Of a stretch of DNA of 64,000 nt, positions 26,755 to 34,800 are shown piece by piece (the first letter of the stretch is position 1; every line of letters starts with the position of its first letter). Origin of the DNA: Streptomyces sp. TSRI0107 (lineage in GTDB: Bacteria > Actinomycetota > Actinomycetes > Streptomycetales > Streptomycetaceae); NCBI RefSeq assembly GCF_001905845.1, contig NZ_LIVZ01000001.1, positions 620,001 through 684,000 of the forward strand, written 5' to 3'. A program made the translations under genes and the position numbers. The notes under the pieces are model-generated. The model saw nothing but the letters and a program-made list of their open reading frames with translations. It had not been told where the DNA came from and searched no databases.

Positions 26755-27350
26755 GAGGCGTGCACCCGGAACCGCCCGTCGTCGCCCAGCTCGTGGACGA
26801 TCCCGGTGTCGATCTCGTAGTACCAGCCGTGCAGCCGCAGCCGCCCCTCCTCCAGCAGCCGCCGGACCACGGGGTAGTCCCGCAGCACCGCCAGCTGGTT
26901 GCGCACGTTGGCCTGGACGACCTCGGCCAGCGCCGCGCCCTCCTTCACCACGGGCGCCAGCCCGTCCCGCACCTGGTCGAGCCAGGCGTCCACCAGGGGA
27001 AGCCGCGACAGATCGGCCCCATCCCGCACCGCGCCCATCGCCCCGCAGTGGGAATGGCCACACACCACCACGTTCTGAACGCCGAGCACGTCCAGCGCGT
27101 ACTCGATGGTGGCGGCCGCGCCGCCGGCGGACCCCTGCCTGCCGTATGCCGGCACGATGTTGCCCGCATTCCGCAGCTCGAATATCTCGCCGGGCCGGGC
27201 GCCGGTGATCAGCGCCGGAATCACCCGCGAGTCGGAACAGGAAATGAACAGGGCCTCGGGAAATTGCCCGACGGCCAGTTTTCGGTATGCGTCGCTCTCG
27301 AAGCCGACGCGCCGCCCGAACGATCGGGCGCGATCCAGCAACGCCTTCAT
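26751..27350 (-). CDS. Beta-class carbonic anhydrase
   Basis: A zinc beta carbonic anhydrase of 199 aa that interconverts CO2 and bicarbonate. The zinc site is intact: ISCSDSRV gives the first Cys and the Asp/Arg dyad, and VVVCGHSHCGAM gives His and the second Cys. The segment ELRNAGNIVPAYG is the conserved substrate wall. Two adjacent ATG codons are possible starts; the second (27350) is taken because GGAGG stands four bases before it but only one base before the first. The downstream SulP gene overlaps by four bases, so transport and hydration are probably coupled. Confidence 0.92.
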   Translation of the reverse strand: MKALLDRARSFGRRVGFESDAYRKLAVGQFPEALFISCSDSRVIPALITGARPGEIFELRNAGNIVPAYGRQGSAGGAAATIEYALDVLGVQNVVVCGHSHCGAMGAVRDGADLSRLPLVDAWLDQVRDGLAPVVKEGAALAEVVQANVRNQLAVLRDYPVVRRLLEEGRLRLHGWYYEIDTGIVHELGDDGRFRVHAS

Positions 27351-27558
27351 CATGCCTCCCTGGCATTCGATTCCGACAAGGCATCGAGAACGTAGGGGGC
27401 GGCAGACCAGAGAAAGGTTAAGCGAAGACCAAGGCGGCGGAATACAAGCGGTTTCTGAGGCTCATTTCACAACACCCGGATCCGGGAACCGAATCGACAC
27501 TTTCTCTTGTAGCGTGTCGAACCCCCGGACCCCCTTTCCTTTGGAGAGAAAAAACGCC

Positions 27559-28269
27559 ATGGGCGTACACGTACTGCTCATCGAGGACGACGAGACGATC
27601 GCCGAACCGCTCGCCGAAGGACTGCGGCAGTACGGCCTGACGGTGCATCGCGTGGCCACGGGCGAGGAAGGCCTGAGGGGCCCCTACGGCGATGTCGTGA
27701 TCCTCGACCTGGGCCTGCCCGACATGGACGGCATCGACGTCTGCCGCGCCATCCGCGAGACCTCCGACGTGCCCGTCGTCATCCTCAGCGCGCGCGGCGA
27801 GGAGGCCGACCGGGTGCTGGGCCTCGAACTGGGCGCAGACGACTACCTGGCGAAGCCGTTCAGCGTACGGGAACTGGTCGCCCGCATCCGCGCGGTGCAC
27901 CGCAGGAGCAGCAGGCAGCAGTCGTACGACAGCGAGCCCAGCGCCCCCAGCGCGCCGGGGCCCCTGGTCGTGGACCGCCGCACCCGCCAGGTCTGGGTGG
28001 GCGAGGCGCCGGTCGCCCTCACCCCCAAGGAGTTCGACCTGCTGGCCCTGCTCTCCGAGGACGCCGGAGCGGTCTACTCACGGCAGCAGATCCTGGACCG
28101 CGTCTGGGACGAGCACTACGAGGGGCCGACGAAGACCCTCGACGTCCATGTGGCCACCCTGCGCCGCAAACTCGGCGACCCGGCGTGGATCCAGACCCTG
28201 CGCGGCGTCGGCTTCCGCCTGGCGGTCCGCCCGCGGCAGGACGACGCGGTGAGCGACACGGCGTCATGA
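27559..28269 (+). CDS. OmpR/PhoB-family two-component response regulator
   Basis: A response regulator of 236 aa. The receiver domain has the acidic pocket (D10, D11), phosphoacceptor Asp at about residue 50 in VVILDLGLPDMDG, Thr/Ser in VVILSARGE and the conserved Lys in DDYLAKPFSV. A linker rich in Ser/Pro (about 118-132) leads to a winged-helix DNA-binding domain, ALTPKEFDLLALLSEDAGAVYSRQQILDRVW and TKTLDVHVATLRRKLGD. The ATG at 27559 has GGAGAG upstream. The histidine kinase gene overlaps its stop (ATGA). The target genes are unknown; the adjacent divergent carbonic anhydrase operon is one candidate. Confidence 0.95.
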   Translation: MGVHVLLIEDDETIAEPLAEGLRQYGLTVHRVATGEEGLRGPYGDVVILDLGLPDMDGIDVCRAIRETSDVPVVILSARGEEADRVLGLELGADDYLAKPFSVRELVARIRAVHRRSSRQQSYDSEPSAPSAPGPLVVDRRTRQVWVGEAPVALTPKEFDLLALLSEDAGAVYSRQQILDRVWDEHYEGPTKTLDVHVATLRRKLGDPAWIQTLRGVGFRLAVRPRQDDAVSDTAS

Positions 28270-29225
28270 CCCGCCGCCTGCTGTGGACTCACCTGTGCGC
28301 CGCGGCGGCCGGATGGGCCCTGGCGCGGACGCCCGGGAACGGCACGCCCGCCCTGCTCACCCTGACCCTCGCCCTCACCGTCGCGTCGGCGGTCGCGCTG
28401 GCCCGCTGGGCGGCGAGACCCCTGCACGCCGTGGCGGAGGCCTCCCACCGCACCGCCGCCCACCTGGAGGACCTGCTGACCTCGCAGCGCGCCTTCGCCG
28501 GTGAGGCGTCCCACCAGCTGAAGACCCCGCTCGCGGCGCTGCGCCTGCGACTGGAGAACCTGGAACCGGCGCTGTCCCCGCAGGCCCGCCGGACCCTGAC
28601 CTCCGCGGTCACCGAGACGGACCGGCTGGCCCGCATGGTCGAGGCGCTGCTGGCCATGGCCCGCCTGGAGGAACAGGGGTCGGCCCCGGCCCCGGTGGAC
28701 GTGGGCGCGATCTGCGTGGAGCGCCACAGCGCGTGGCATCCCCTGTTCGCCCGCGAGGGCGTCTCCCTCGTCCTCTTCGCCGGCAGCGTGGGCCCGGTCC
28801 TCGCGCTCCCCGGCGCGGTGGAGCAGATCCTGGACAACCTCCTGTCCAACGCGTTACGCGCCTCCCCCGCCGGCAGCACCGTCACCATCGAACTCCGCCT
28901 GCACACCCCCACCCGCCGGCCCCTGCGCGACAGCCGCCCCTGCTGGGTCGACCTCCACGTCACCGACGAGGGCCCCGGCATGACCCCCGCCCAGCGCAGC
29001 CACGCCTTCACCCGCTTCTGGCGAGCCCCCGACGCCCCCAAGGGCGGCACCGGTCTGGGCCTGTCCCTGGTCCAGCGCCTGGCGCGGGCGAGCGGCGGCG
29101 ACGTGGCCCTGCGGGCGGCCACGACGGGCGGGGTGGACGCGGTGGTACGGCTGCCGTCGGCGCAGCCACCACACGAGCAGCCCGCCGGCTCGACGCCCTG
29201 CCGCACTCTGCAGGCGAGGCGTTGA
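28266..29225 (+). CDS. Sensor histidine kinase with minimal sensor region; gene has a TTA codon
   Basis: A compact histidine kinase of 319 aa. It has two membrane segments close together (about 5-20 and 28-47) with almost no extracytoplasmic loop, no obvious full HAMP domain, a HisKA domain with the phosphoacceptor His at about residue 83 (FAGEASHQLKTPLAAL), and an HATPase domain with N box (EQILDNLLSNALRAS), G1 box (VTDEGPGM) and G2 (GGTGLGLSLV). With so little outside the membrane, it probably senses through the membrane or a partner. Leu197 is encoded by TTA (28854-28856), the rare codon read by the bldA tRNA, so translation may be limited to later developmental stages. It overlaps the response regulator gene by four bases. 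Confidence 0.93.
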   Translation: MTRRLLWTHLCAAAAGWALARTPGNGTPALLTLTLALTVASAVALARWAARPLHAVAEASHRTAAHLEDLLTSQRAFAGEASHQLKTPLAALRLRLENLEPALSPQARRTLTSAVTETDRLARMVEALLAMARLEEQGSAPAPVDVGAICVERHSAWHPLFAREGVSLVLFAGSVGPVLALPGAVEQILDNLLSNALRASPAGSTVTIELRLHTPTRRPLRDSRPCWVDLHVTDEGPGMTPAQRSHAFTRFWRAPDAPKGGTGLGLSLVQRLARASGGDVALRAATTGGVDAVVRLPSAQPPHEQPAGSTPCRTLQARR

Positions 29226-29230
29226 GCCGC

Positions 29231-29264
29231 GCGAACGAGTGGCGAACGAGCAGCGAACGAGTAG
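29231..29264 (+). repeat. Three 11-bp direct repeats downstream of the kinase gene
   Basis: GCGAACGAG starts at 29231, 29242 and 29253, exactly one helical turn apart. On the minus strand each unit contains GTTCGC. Such 11-bp spaced direct repeats are the usual form of binding sites for OmpR-family regulators. The site lies between the 3' ends of the kinase and PhoX-like genes. Confidence 0.6.
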
Positions 29265-29315
29265 GCGGGACCCGATGAGACGCCATCGAGTCCCACCGTC
29301 TCGCATGCGGCGCGG

Positions 29316-30473
29316 TCAGGTGCGGAACGGACCCGTCACCTCGTACGTGATCCCGCCGGACGAGCTGCCCGACGTACCGCGCTGGCTGGAGAAGTACAGG
29401 CGGCGGCCGTCGGGGGAGAACGCCGGGCCGGTGATCTCCGAGCCGGACTGGCCGTCGACGCGGAGGAACGGCGCGATGACGTCGTCGGGGGTGATGACGC
29501 AGATCTCCATGTTGCCGCCGTCCTCGGCGACGAACAGGTCGCCCGAGGAGGAGCCGGTGATGTTGTCGACGCCGGTGAGGGGGGCGGTGCCGGAGACGAG
29601 CGAGTCGTCGTAGGCCAGCTCGTAGGTGTTGTTGGTGAGGTTGAGCTGCCAGACCCGGTTGTCGCCCTTGGTGGTGAACCAGACCGTGTCGTTCGCGTAG
29701 TGGCAGCCCTCGCCGCCGTTGAAGGACTTCGAGCCGGAGACCTGGGTGCGGGTGGTGGTCGGGGAGCCGTCCGGGTCGGGGACGTTGGCCCAGGTGAAGG
29801 AACCGGAGGTGGCGCTGCCGGCGACCATGACCTGGAGGGTGCCGGAGGAGAGGTCGCCCCAGGTGTTCGGGACGAAGCGGTAGAAGCGGCCGTTGGTCTC
29901 GTCCTCGGTCAGGTAGATCACCCTGCGGACCGGGTCGGCGGCCGCCGCCTCGTGCTTGAAGCGGCCCATCGCGTCACGGCGGATCGCCGCCTTCACACCC
30001 CACGGGTCCGTCTCGTAGACGTAGCCGAGGGACACCTCCTCGCAGGACAGCCAGGTGTTCCACGGGGTCTTGCCGCCCGCGCAGTTGGTGCGGGTGTTGG
30101 ACAGGATGCGGTACGCGCCGGTGATCGCGCCGGTGGACGAGAACTTCACCGCGCTCGCGCCGCCGCCGGGGCTGATCTCCGAGTTGGAGACGTAGATCCA
30201 GCCACTGCCGTCGGCGTAGCAGGCGCCGCCGTCGGGGGCGTTGTGCCAGGTGTAGGAGGTGCCGGTGACCGTCTGCCCGGAACGGGCGATGACCCGGCTG
30301 GTGAAACCGCTGGGAAGTCTGATGCCGTTGGCGTCCGGGCTGCCCAGGGCGCCGTAGGGGCCGGTGCCGGGCTGGGCGGGGGCCGCGTAGGCGGCGCCGC
30401 GCCACAGGGTTCCGCCGAGCGCGGCGGAGGAGCCGCCGATGAGGGCCGCACGCAGAAGGCTACGACGTTCCAC
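29316..30473 (-). CDS. Tat-exported PhoX/DUF839-family protein
   Basis: A 385-residue secreted protein. The N-terminus VERRSLLRAALIGGSSAALGG is a twin-arginine signal, cleaved after about residue 31 (AYAAPA). The mature part is a beta-propeller-like DUF839/PhoX domain with FTSRVIARSG, YVSNSEISPGGGASAVKFS, WNTWLSCEE, FKHEAAAADPVRRVIYLTED, FNGGEGCHYANDTVWFTTKGD and GPAFSPDGRRLYFSSQRG. PhoX enzymes are calcium/iron alkaline phosphatases; several metal-contacting acidic segments are recognisable (SCEE, TEDE). The GTG at 30473 was preferred because GGAG stands five bases before it; the GTG at 30479 overlaps that site. Phosphatase activity is probable, not certain. Confidence 0.82.
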   Translation of the reverse strand: MERRSLLRAALIGGSSAALGGTLWRGAAYAAPAQPGTGPYGALGSPDANGIRLPSGFTSRVIARSGQTVTGTSYTWHNAPDGGACYADGSGWIYVSNSEISPGGGASAVKFSSTGAITGAYRILSNTRTNCAGGKTPWNTWLSCEEVSLGYVYETDPWGVKAAIRRDAMGRFKHEAAAADPVRRVIYLTEDETNGRFYRFVPNTWGDLSSGTLQVMVAGSATSGSFTWANVPDPDGSPTTTRTQVSGSKSFNGGEGCHYANDTVWFTTKGDNRVWQLNLTNNTYELAYDDSLVSGTAPLTGVDNITGSSSGDLFVAEDGGNMEICVITPDDVIAPFLRVDGQSGSEITGPAFSPDGRRLYFSSQRGTSGSSSGGITYEVTGPFRT

Positions 30474-30498
30474 TCTCACTCCAGGAGTGCCGTGTCCG

Positions 30499-30522
30499 CC
30501 CCGCCGCCGGTCGGCGGCGGGG
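30499..30522. repeat. GC-rich hairpin just upstream of the PhoX-like gene
   Basis: An 11-bp perfect inverted repeat CCCCGCCGCCG / CGGCGGCGGGG with only two bases between the arms. It lies 26 bases upstream of the gene start on its transcript side, so it could be a leader hairpin or the terminator of an upstream transcript. Confidence 0.5.
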
Positions 30523-30638
30523 TCACGCGATCCGGGACCTTAGGGGAGCGGGGTGGACACGCCGTGGCCGTGCCGTGACGGCGCGGCGTATACGGGGAGT
30601 TGGCGGGGGACGGGAGCCGGCCCCCGGCGTTCACGCGC

Positions 30639-31676
30639 TCACGTGGCCAGCGGATCCAGCACCAGCGGCTCGATCTTGCCCTCCAGCATGGCGCCGAGCC
30701 CCTGCACCGCGCACACGTCGGGCCGCTCCGCGATGTGCACCGGCATGCCGGTCGCCTGCCGCAGCATCTGGTCCAGCCCCGGGAGCAGCGCGCTGCCGCC
30801 GACCATCATGATCCCCCGGTCGGCGAGGTCGGCGACCAGGTCCGGCGGGCAGTCCCGCAGCACCTTGCCGATGCCGTCGAGCACGGCGGTCAGCGGCGTC
30901 TGGATGCACTCCCGCACGGCGGCGGTGTCCACCTGCACGGAACGGGCCAGGCCCGTCGCCACGTCCCGCCCGTGGATCTCGGTGGAGGCGGGCCCGTGCG
31001 GGGTGAGCCCGTTCCCCGACAGGGCCAGCTGCAGCGGCCGCACCGACTGGCTCGGCAGCATCAACTCGTGCTCGTGCCGCAGATGCTGCACGATCGCGTT
31101 GTCGACGGCCTCGCCGCCCACCGGGATCCGCTCGGCGGTCACGATCGACCCGAGCGACAGCACCGCGACCTGCGTGGCCGCCGCCCCGCACACCAGGACC
31201 ATCGTCGCCTCGGGCTGCTCCACGGGCAGCCCGCAGCCGACGGCCGCCGCGATGAGCGTGTCGACCAGCTCCACCCGGCGGGCACCCAGGCCGACCAGGG
31301 TCTCCACGGTCGCCCGCTGGGCCAGCGGGTCCGCGTCGTGCGGGGTGCAGGCGGCGGCCCGCAGCCGGGGCTTGCGGCGCAGACTGCGGCGGATCTTGTC
31401 GCCGAGCAGGTGGCGGAGCATGCGCTGCGCCATCTCGATGTCGACGACCGTGCCGCCGGAGACCGGCCGTACGACACGGATGTAGTCGGGGGTGCGGCCC
31501 GTCATCTTCTCCGCCAGCTCGCCCACCGCGATCAGCGCGCCGGTGCGCGTGTTGACGGCGGCGGCGGACGGCTGGTCGACGACGAGCCCGGCGCCCTTCA
31601 CATACACCCGCGTCCTCGCCGCGCCCAGGTCGACGCCGAAGTGGCAGCGACGCAGTTGCTCCAGACTGGCGGTCAT
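30639..31676 (-). CDS. MreB/Mbl-like actin-fold (rod shape-determining family) protein
   Basis: An actin/Hsp70-fold protein of 345 aa. The phosphate-1 motif is FGVDLGAARTRVYVKG; phosphate-2 is a weakened VLVCGAAATQVAVLSLG, where MreB has DIGGGTT; the adenosine motif is GIMMVGGSALLPGLDQML. MreB-like features include IRVVRPVSGGTVVDIEMAQRML and VELVDTLIAAAVGCGLPV. The altered second phosphate loop suggests reduced ATPase activity compared with true MreB. Streptomyces use MreB/Mbl homologues in spore wall synthesis, and an Mbl-like gene occurs in this area of the S. coelicolor chromosome. The gene lies 133 bp downstream of the scaffold gene of the vWA-MoxR-VMAP block, same strand, so co-expression is possible. 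Confidence 0.82.
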   Translation of the reverse strand: MTASLEQLRRCHFGVDLGAARTRVYVKGAGLVVDQPSAAAVNTRTGALIAVGELAEKMTGRTPDYIRVVRPVSGGTVVDIEMAQRMLRHLLGDKIRRSLRRKPRLRAAACTPHDADPLAQRATVETLVGLGARRVELVDTLIAAAVGCGLPVEQPEATMVLVCGAAATQVAVLSLGSIVTAERIPVGGEAVDNAIVQHLRHEHELMLPSQSVRPLQLALSGNGLTPHGPASTEIHGRDVATGLARSVQVDTAAVRECIQTPLTAVLDGIGKVLRDCPPDLVADLADRGIMMVGGSALLPGLDQMLRQATGMPVHIAERPDVCAVQGLGAMLEGKIEPLVLDPLAT

Positions 31677-31809
31677 GGCAGATCCTCCCGAGAGCACAGA
31701 CCGTGGACCGCCCGGCGGCGGTCCTCCTCCGCATCGTGCGGCGGTTCCGGCCGGGGCGCCTTTCGAGGGGGGCCGGGCGGGGAACGGCTGAACGGGGGAT
31801 TCGGCGCGG

Positions 31810-34800
31810 TCACAGGTCGCGGGCGGCGTCGAGGAGCGGCCGGAGCCCCTGGTGCAGCGAGGCCGCGCCCGCCGCGTGCGCCGCCTGCCGCTCGGCGGTC
31901 GTGGCGCAGACCACCAGGCACTCGGCCGGTGCCACACCCAGCGCGGCGATGGCCCGCAGCACGATGTCGGGGTGCGGCGGCAGCGGGGTGCGGCCGGTGT
32001 CGCGGCCGTGGACGCCGCCGTCCAGGTGCTCCAGGAGGCCCCGGCGGCTCAGGTAGGCCGTCGCGGCGCGGGGCTCGGTGTCGGTGAACACGGCGAGCCG
32101 CTTCTTGCCGGCGAGCGTGCGGACGACGAGGTCGGCGGCGGGGGAGGGGACCGCGGTGCGGGCCGCGACCTGCTCGGCCGCCGACAGGCGGCGGTGCAGC
32201 TCCTGCGCGTGCGGGCCGGCCCCGACGGCCCGGAGCAGGTCGAGGGGATGGATGCGGTCGCCCCGCGGTGTGACCCGGGTGCCGTGGGGCAGCGGGGAGC
32301 GGCCGGCGAGGGCGTCCTCCGGATCCCTGCTCTCGGTGAGGAGCCGGGCGAGGTCGTGCACGGTCCCGGACCTGCCCTCCTCCGTGTAGAGCCGGGTCAG
32401 CGTGCCGTCGAAGCCGAAGATCACGGCCTGTGCGGCGCGCAGGGCGCGGGCGGCGGAGGTGTCCGAGCGGCGGGGGAGCGGGCGGGTCTGGGTGACGCGG
32501 GCGGTGAGGGAGACGTCCCAGCGGATCTCGTGACCGGGCACCGCGCACTCGGCCAGCGCCTCCTGGAACGCCGGGTGGGCCTGCGGGTCGCCGGGCGGGT
32601 AGTGCAGGGTCAGCTCACGCAAGCGGTCCACCACGTGCCGCCGGACGGCCCGGCCGACGTCCTCGGGCGCCCGGTGCACGGCTTGCGCCGGGGCGGTGAC
32701 CCGCCAGGCCGCCGTGCCGCGCGCGGCGAAGACGGGCAGGCCGTTGACCGCCGGACCGGTCACGTCCAGTTCCGTGCCGTGCTCGCCGAGGTCGACCGGT
32801 GCCGGAGGGACGCGGCGCGGGCCGCCTTCGGGGCGCACGTACGCGACGGCGGAGGGCAGGCCCCACTCCTTGCCCAGGAGGCCGGACTCGACGCGGAGCA
32901 GACCCGCCACGGGGCCCGGGTCCCGCGGAAGGTCCTCGCCGCCGGCCCAGGCCGTCCCGGGCCGCGCCTGGAACGTCACGAACAGCCGGACGCCGTCCAA
33001 CGCCGCGAGCAATTCGGGGAAGCCGTCCCGGACGACCGCGAGCAGAGCGGGCGTGGCCGGCATGGAGTAGTCGGCCTGCCGCCGGATCAACGGGTAGTGC
33101 TCCGGGCGCCAGCCGATCTCCGCCGCCCAGCGCGTGATCGTGTCCTTCAGCAGCCGGTGGGCCTCCATGCCCTGCGGGCCGTCCGCGAACTCGAAGACGA
33201 CCCATCCCGGCGCCGCCTCCCCGCGGTCCTCCGGGAACAGACTCTCCGGCACCTCGTCCCGCGGCAGCGGCCGTTCCGCGTCCGGTTCGTCCTCGTCCTG
33301 GGCGAGCAGCGACGGCAGGTCCTCCTCCGTGGGGAAGGAGCCGGCGGGCAGCTCGTCCGGGGAGGCCGGGGCGTCGCCGTACCGCGACTCGTCGTACGCC
33401 GTGTCCGGGGCCTCCTCGGGCGGACCGCCGAACTCGTCCCGCAACTCGGCGCCCAGCGCCAGCAGTTCCGGGCCGCGGCCGCCGGAGAGCTCGTACTCCT
33501 CGAACACGTCCAGCGCCTCCTCGAGACGTCCGAGGCGGCGCAGAGCGATCAGCAGCAGGCGGCGGAAGTCCTCCCGGGCCGGGTGGAGGCGGACCAGCTC
33601 GGTGAGGCCGGTCGCCGCGCGGTCCACCTCGCCGAGATCCAGGTCGAGTTCCGCGCAGGTGCGGTGCAGGCTGAGGCGGAGCTGGAGCAGACGCGTGCGG
33701 GCGGTCTGGGCGGCGGGGCCGGGCACGTTCGCGAGGGGGCCGGCGGTGCGCCACAGGGCCAGGGCCTGGCCGTACAGGTCGCGTGCCCGGCGTGGGTCCT
33801 GTGTGTCGGCCTGCGCGACCAGCCGCTCGCACTCCACCAGGTCGACGAAGTCGGCGCTGGTGTGCAGCGCGTAACCGTCGGGGCGGGTCGCCAGGGCGGC
33901 ACCGGGGCCGAGCAACGTGCGCAGCCGTCCGGCCGTCCTGCCGAGGGCCGCCATGGCGTCCTTCGGCTCGTCGGCCGGACCCCACATGCCCTTGCGCAGT
34001 TCGTCGTGGGTCACTGTGCGGCCGTGCTTGAGAAGGAGCATCGCGAGCATGGCCTTCACGCCGGACGGGAGTTCGTGCTCGTCGTGGGGAAGCTCCAGGC
34101 TCAGGGGGCCGAGGACGTGGTAGAAGCGCTGGTCGTACGCCGTGCGTGCGGCGGCAGGCAGCTCGGGTGCGGTGAGCTGGTCCCTGCCCGCCTCCTGTAT
34201 CGACACGGAGCGGGACATCAGCCGGTTGAGGGCCTGTGCGTAGGCCGGGCGCAGGCCGGACGGCAGATGGCCGAGGCCGGACTTGATGGGCAGCGGCATC
34301 CGGGACGTCCCCGAAGCCAGTTGCAGCAGCACCTCGCACAGCGCCCGCAGATCCTCCGAGCGCCCCGCCGACCCGGACGTCCGGCCCGGTTCGAACAGGG
34401 TGAGTTTCACCGTGCCGTCGGGCAGCAGGAGTACGCGGGACATGCCGAGTCCGCCGTGGGTGAGGCCCGCGTCGTGCACGGCGGTGAGGGCCTTCGCGAG
34501 CTGTGCGCCGACCGCCGCGAACAGGGGCGGCGGGAGCCGGTAACCGTTCGGCGCGGCCAGGCTGTTCAGCGCGATGCCGTCCAGATGCTCCATGACGACG
34601 TACGGAACGTCGTCCTCGATCCCGAAGTCGTGGACGGCCACCACGTTCCGGTGCCGGACCCTTGCCAGCCGCCGGGCGTCCCGCAGGAACGCGTTCCGCC
34701 GGGCCGGATCGGTGATGCGTCCGTGCAGCCGCAGTGCCACCGTCCGGTTGGCCTCGGTGTCCTCGGCCTGCCAGAGCGTCCCGGCCGGGTTGAGCCGCCG

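Noticed and set aside
27484..27540. An ECF-type promoter (GGAACC...GTAGCG) before the response regulator
   Set aside because: The spacing is 18 bp and neither box matches a known Streptomyces ECF consensus closely, so the call would be too weak.
30480..30638. A possible PhoP box in front of the PhoX-like gene (GTTCACGCGCT)
   Set aside because: Only a single repeat unit is present, and it lies near the end of the MreB-like gene and far from the PhoX-like start. One unit is not a PhoP box.
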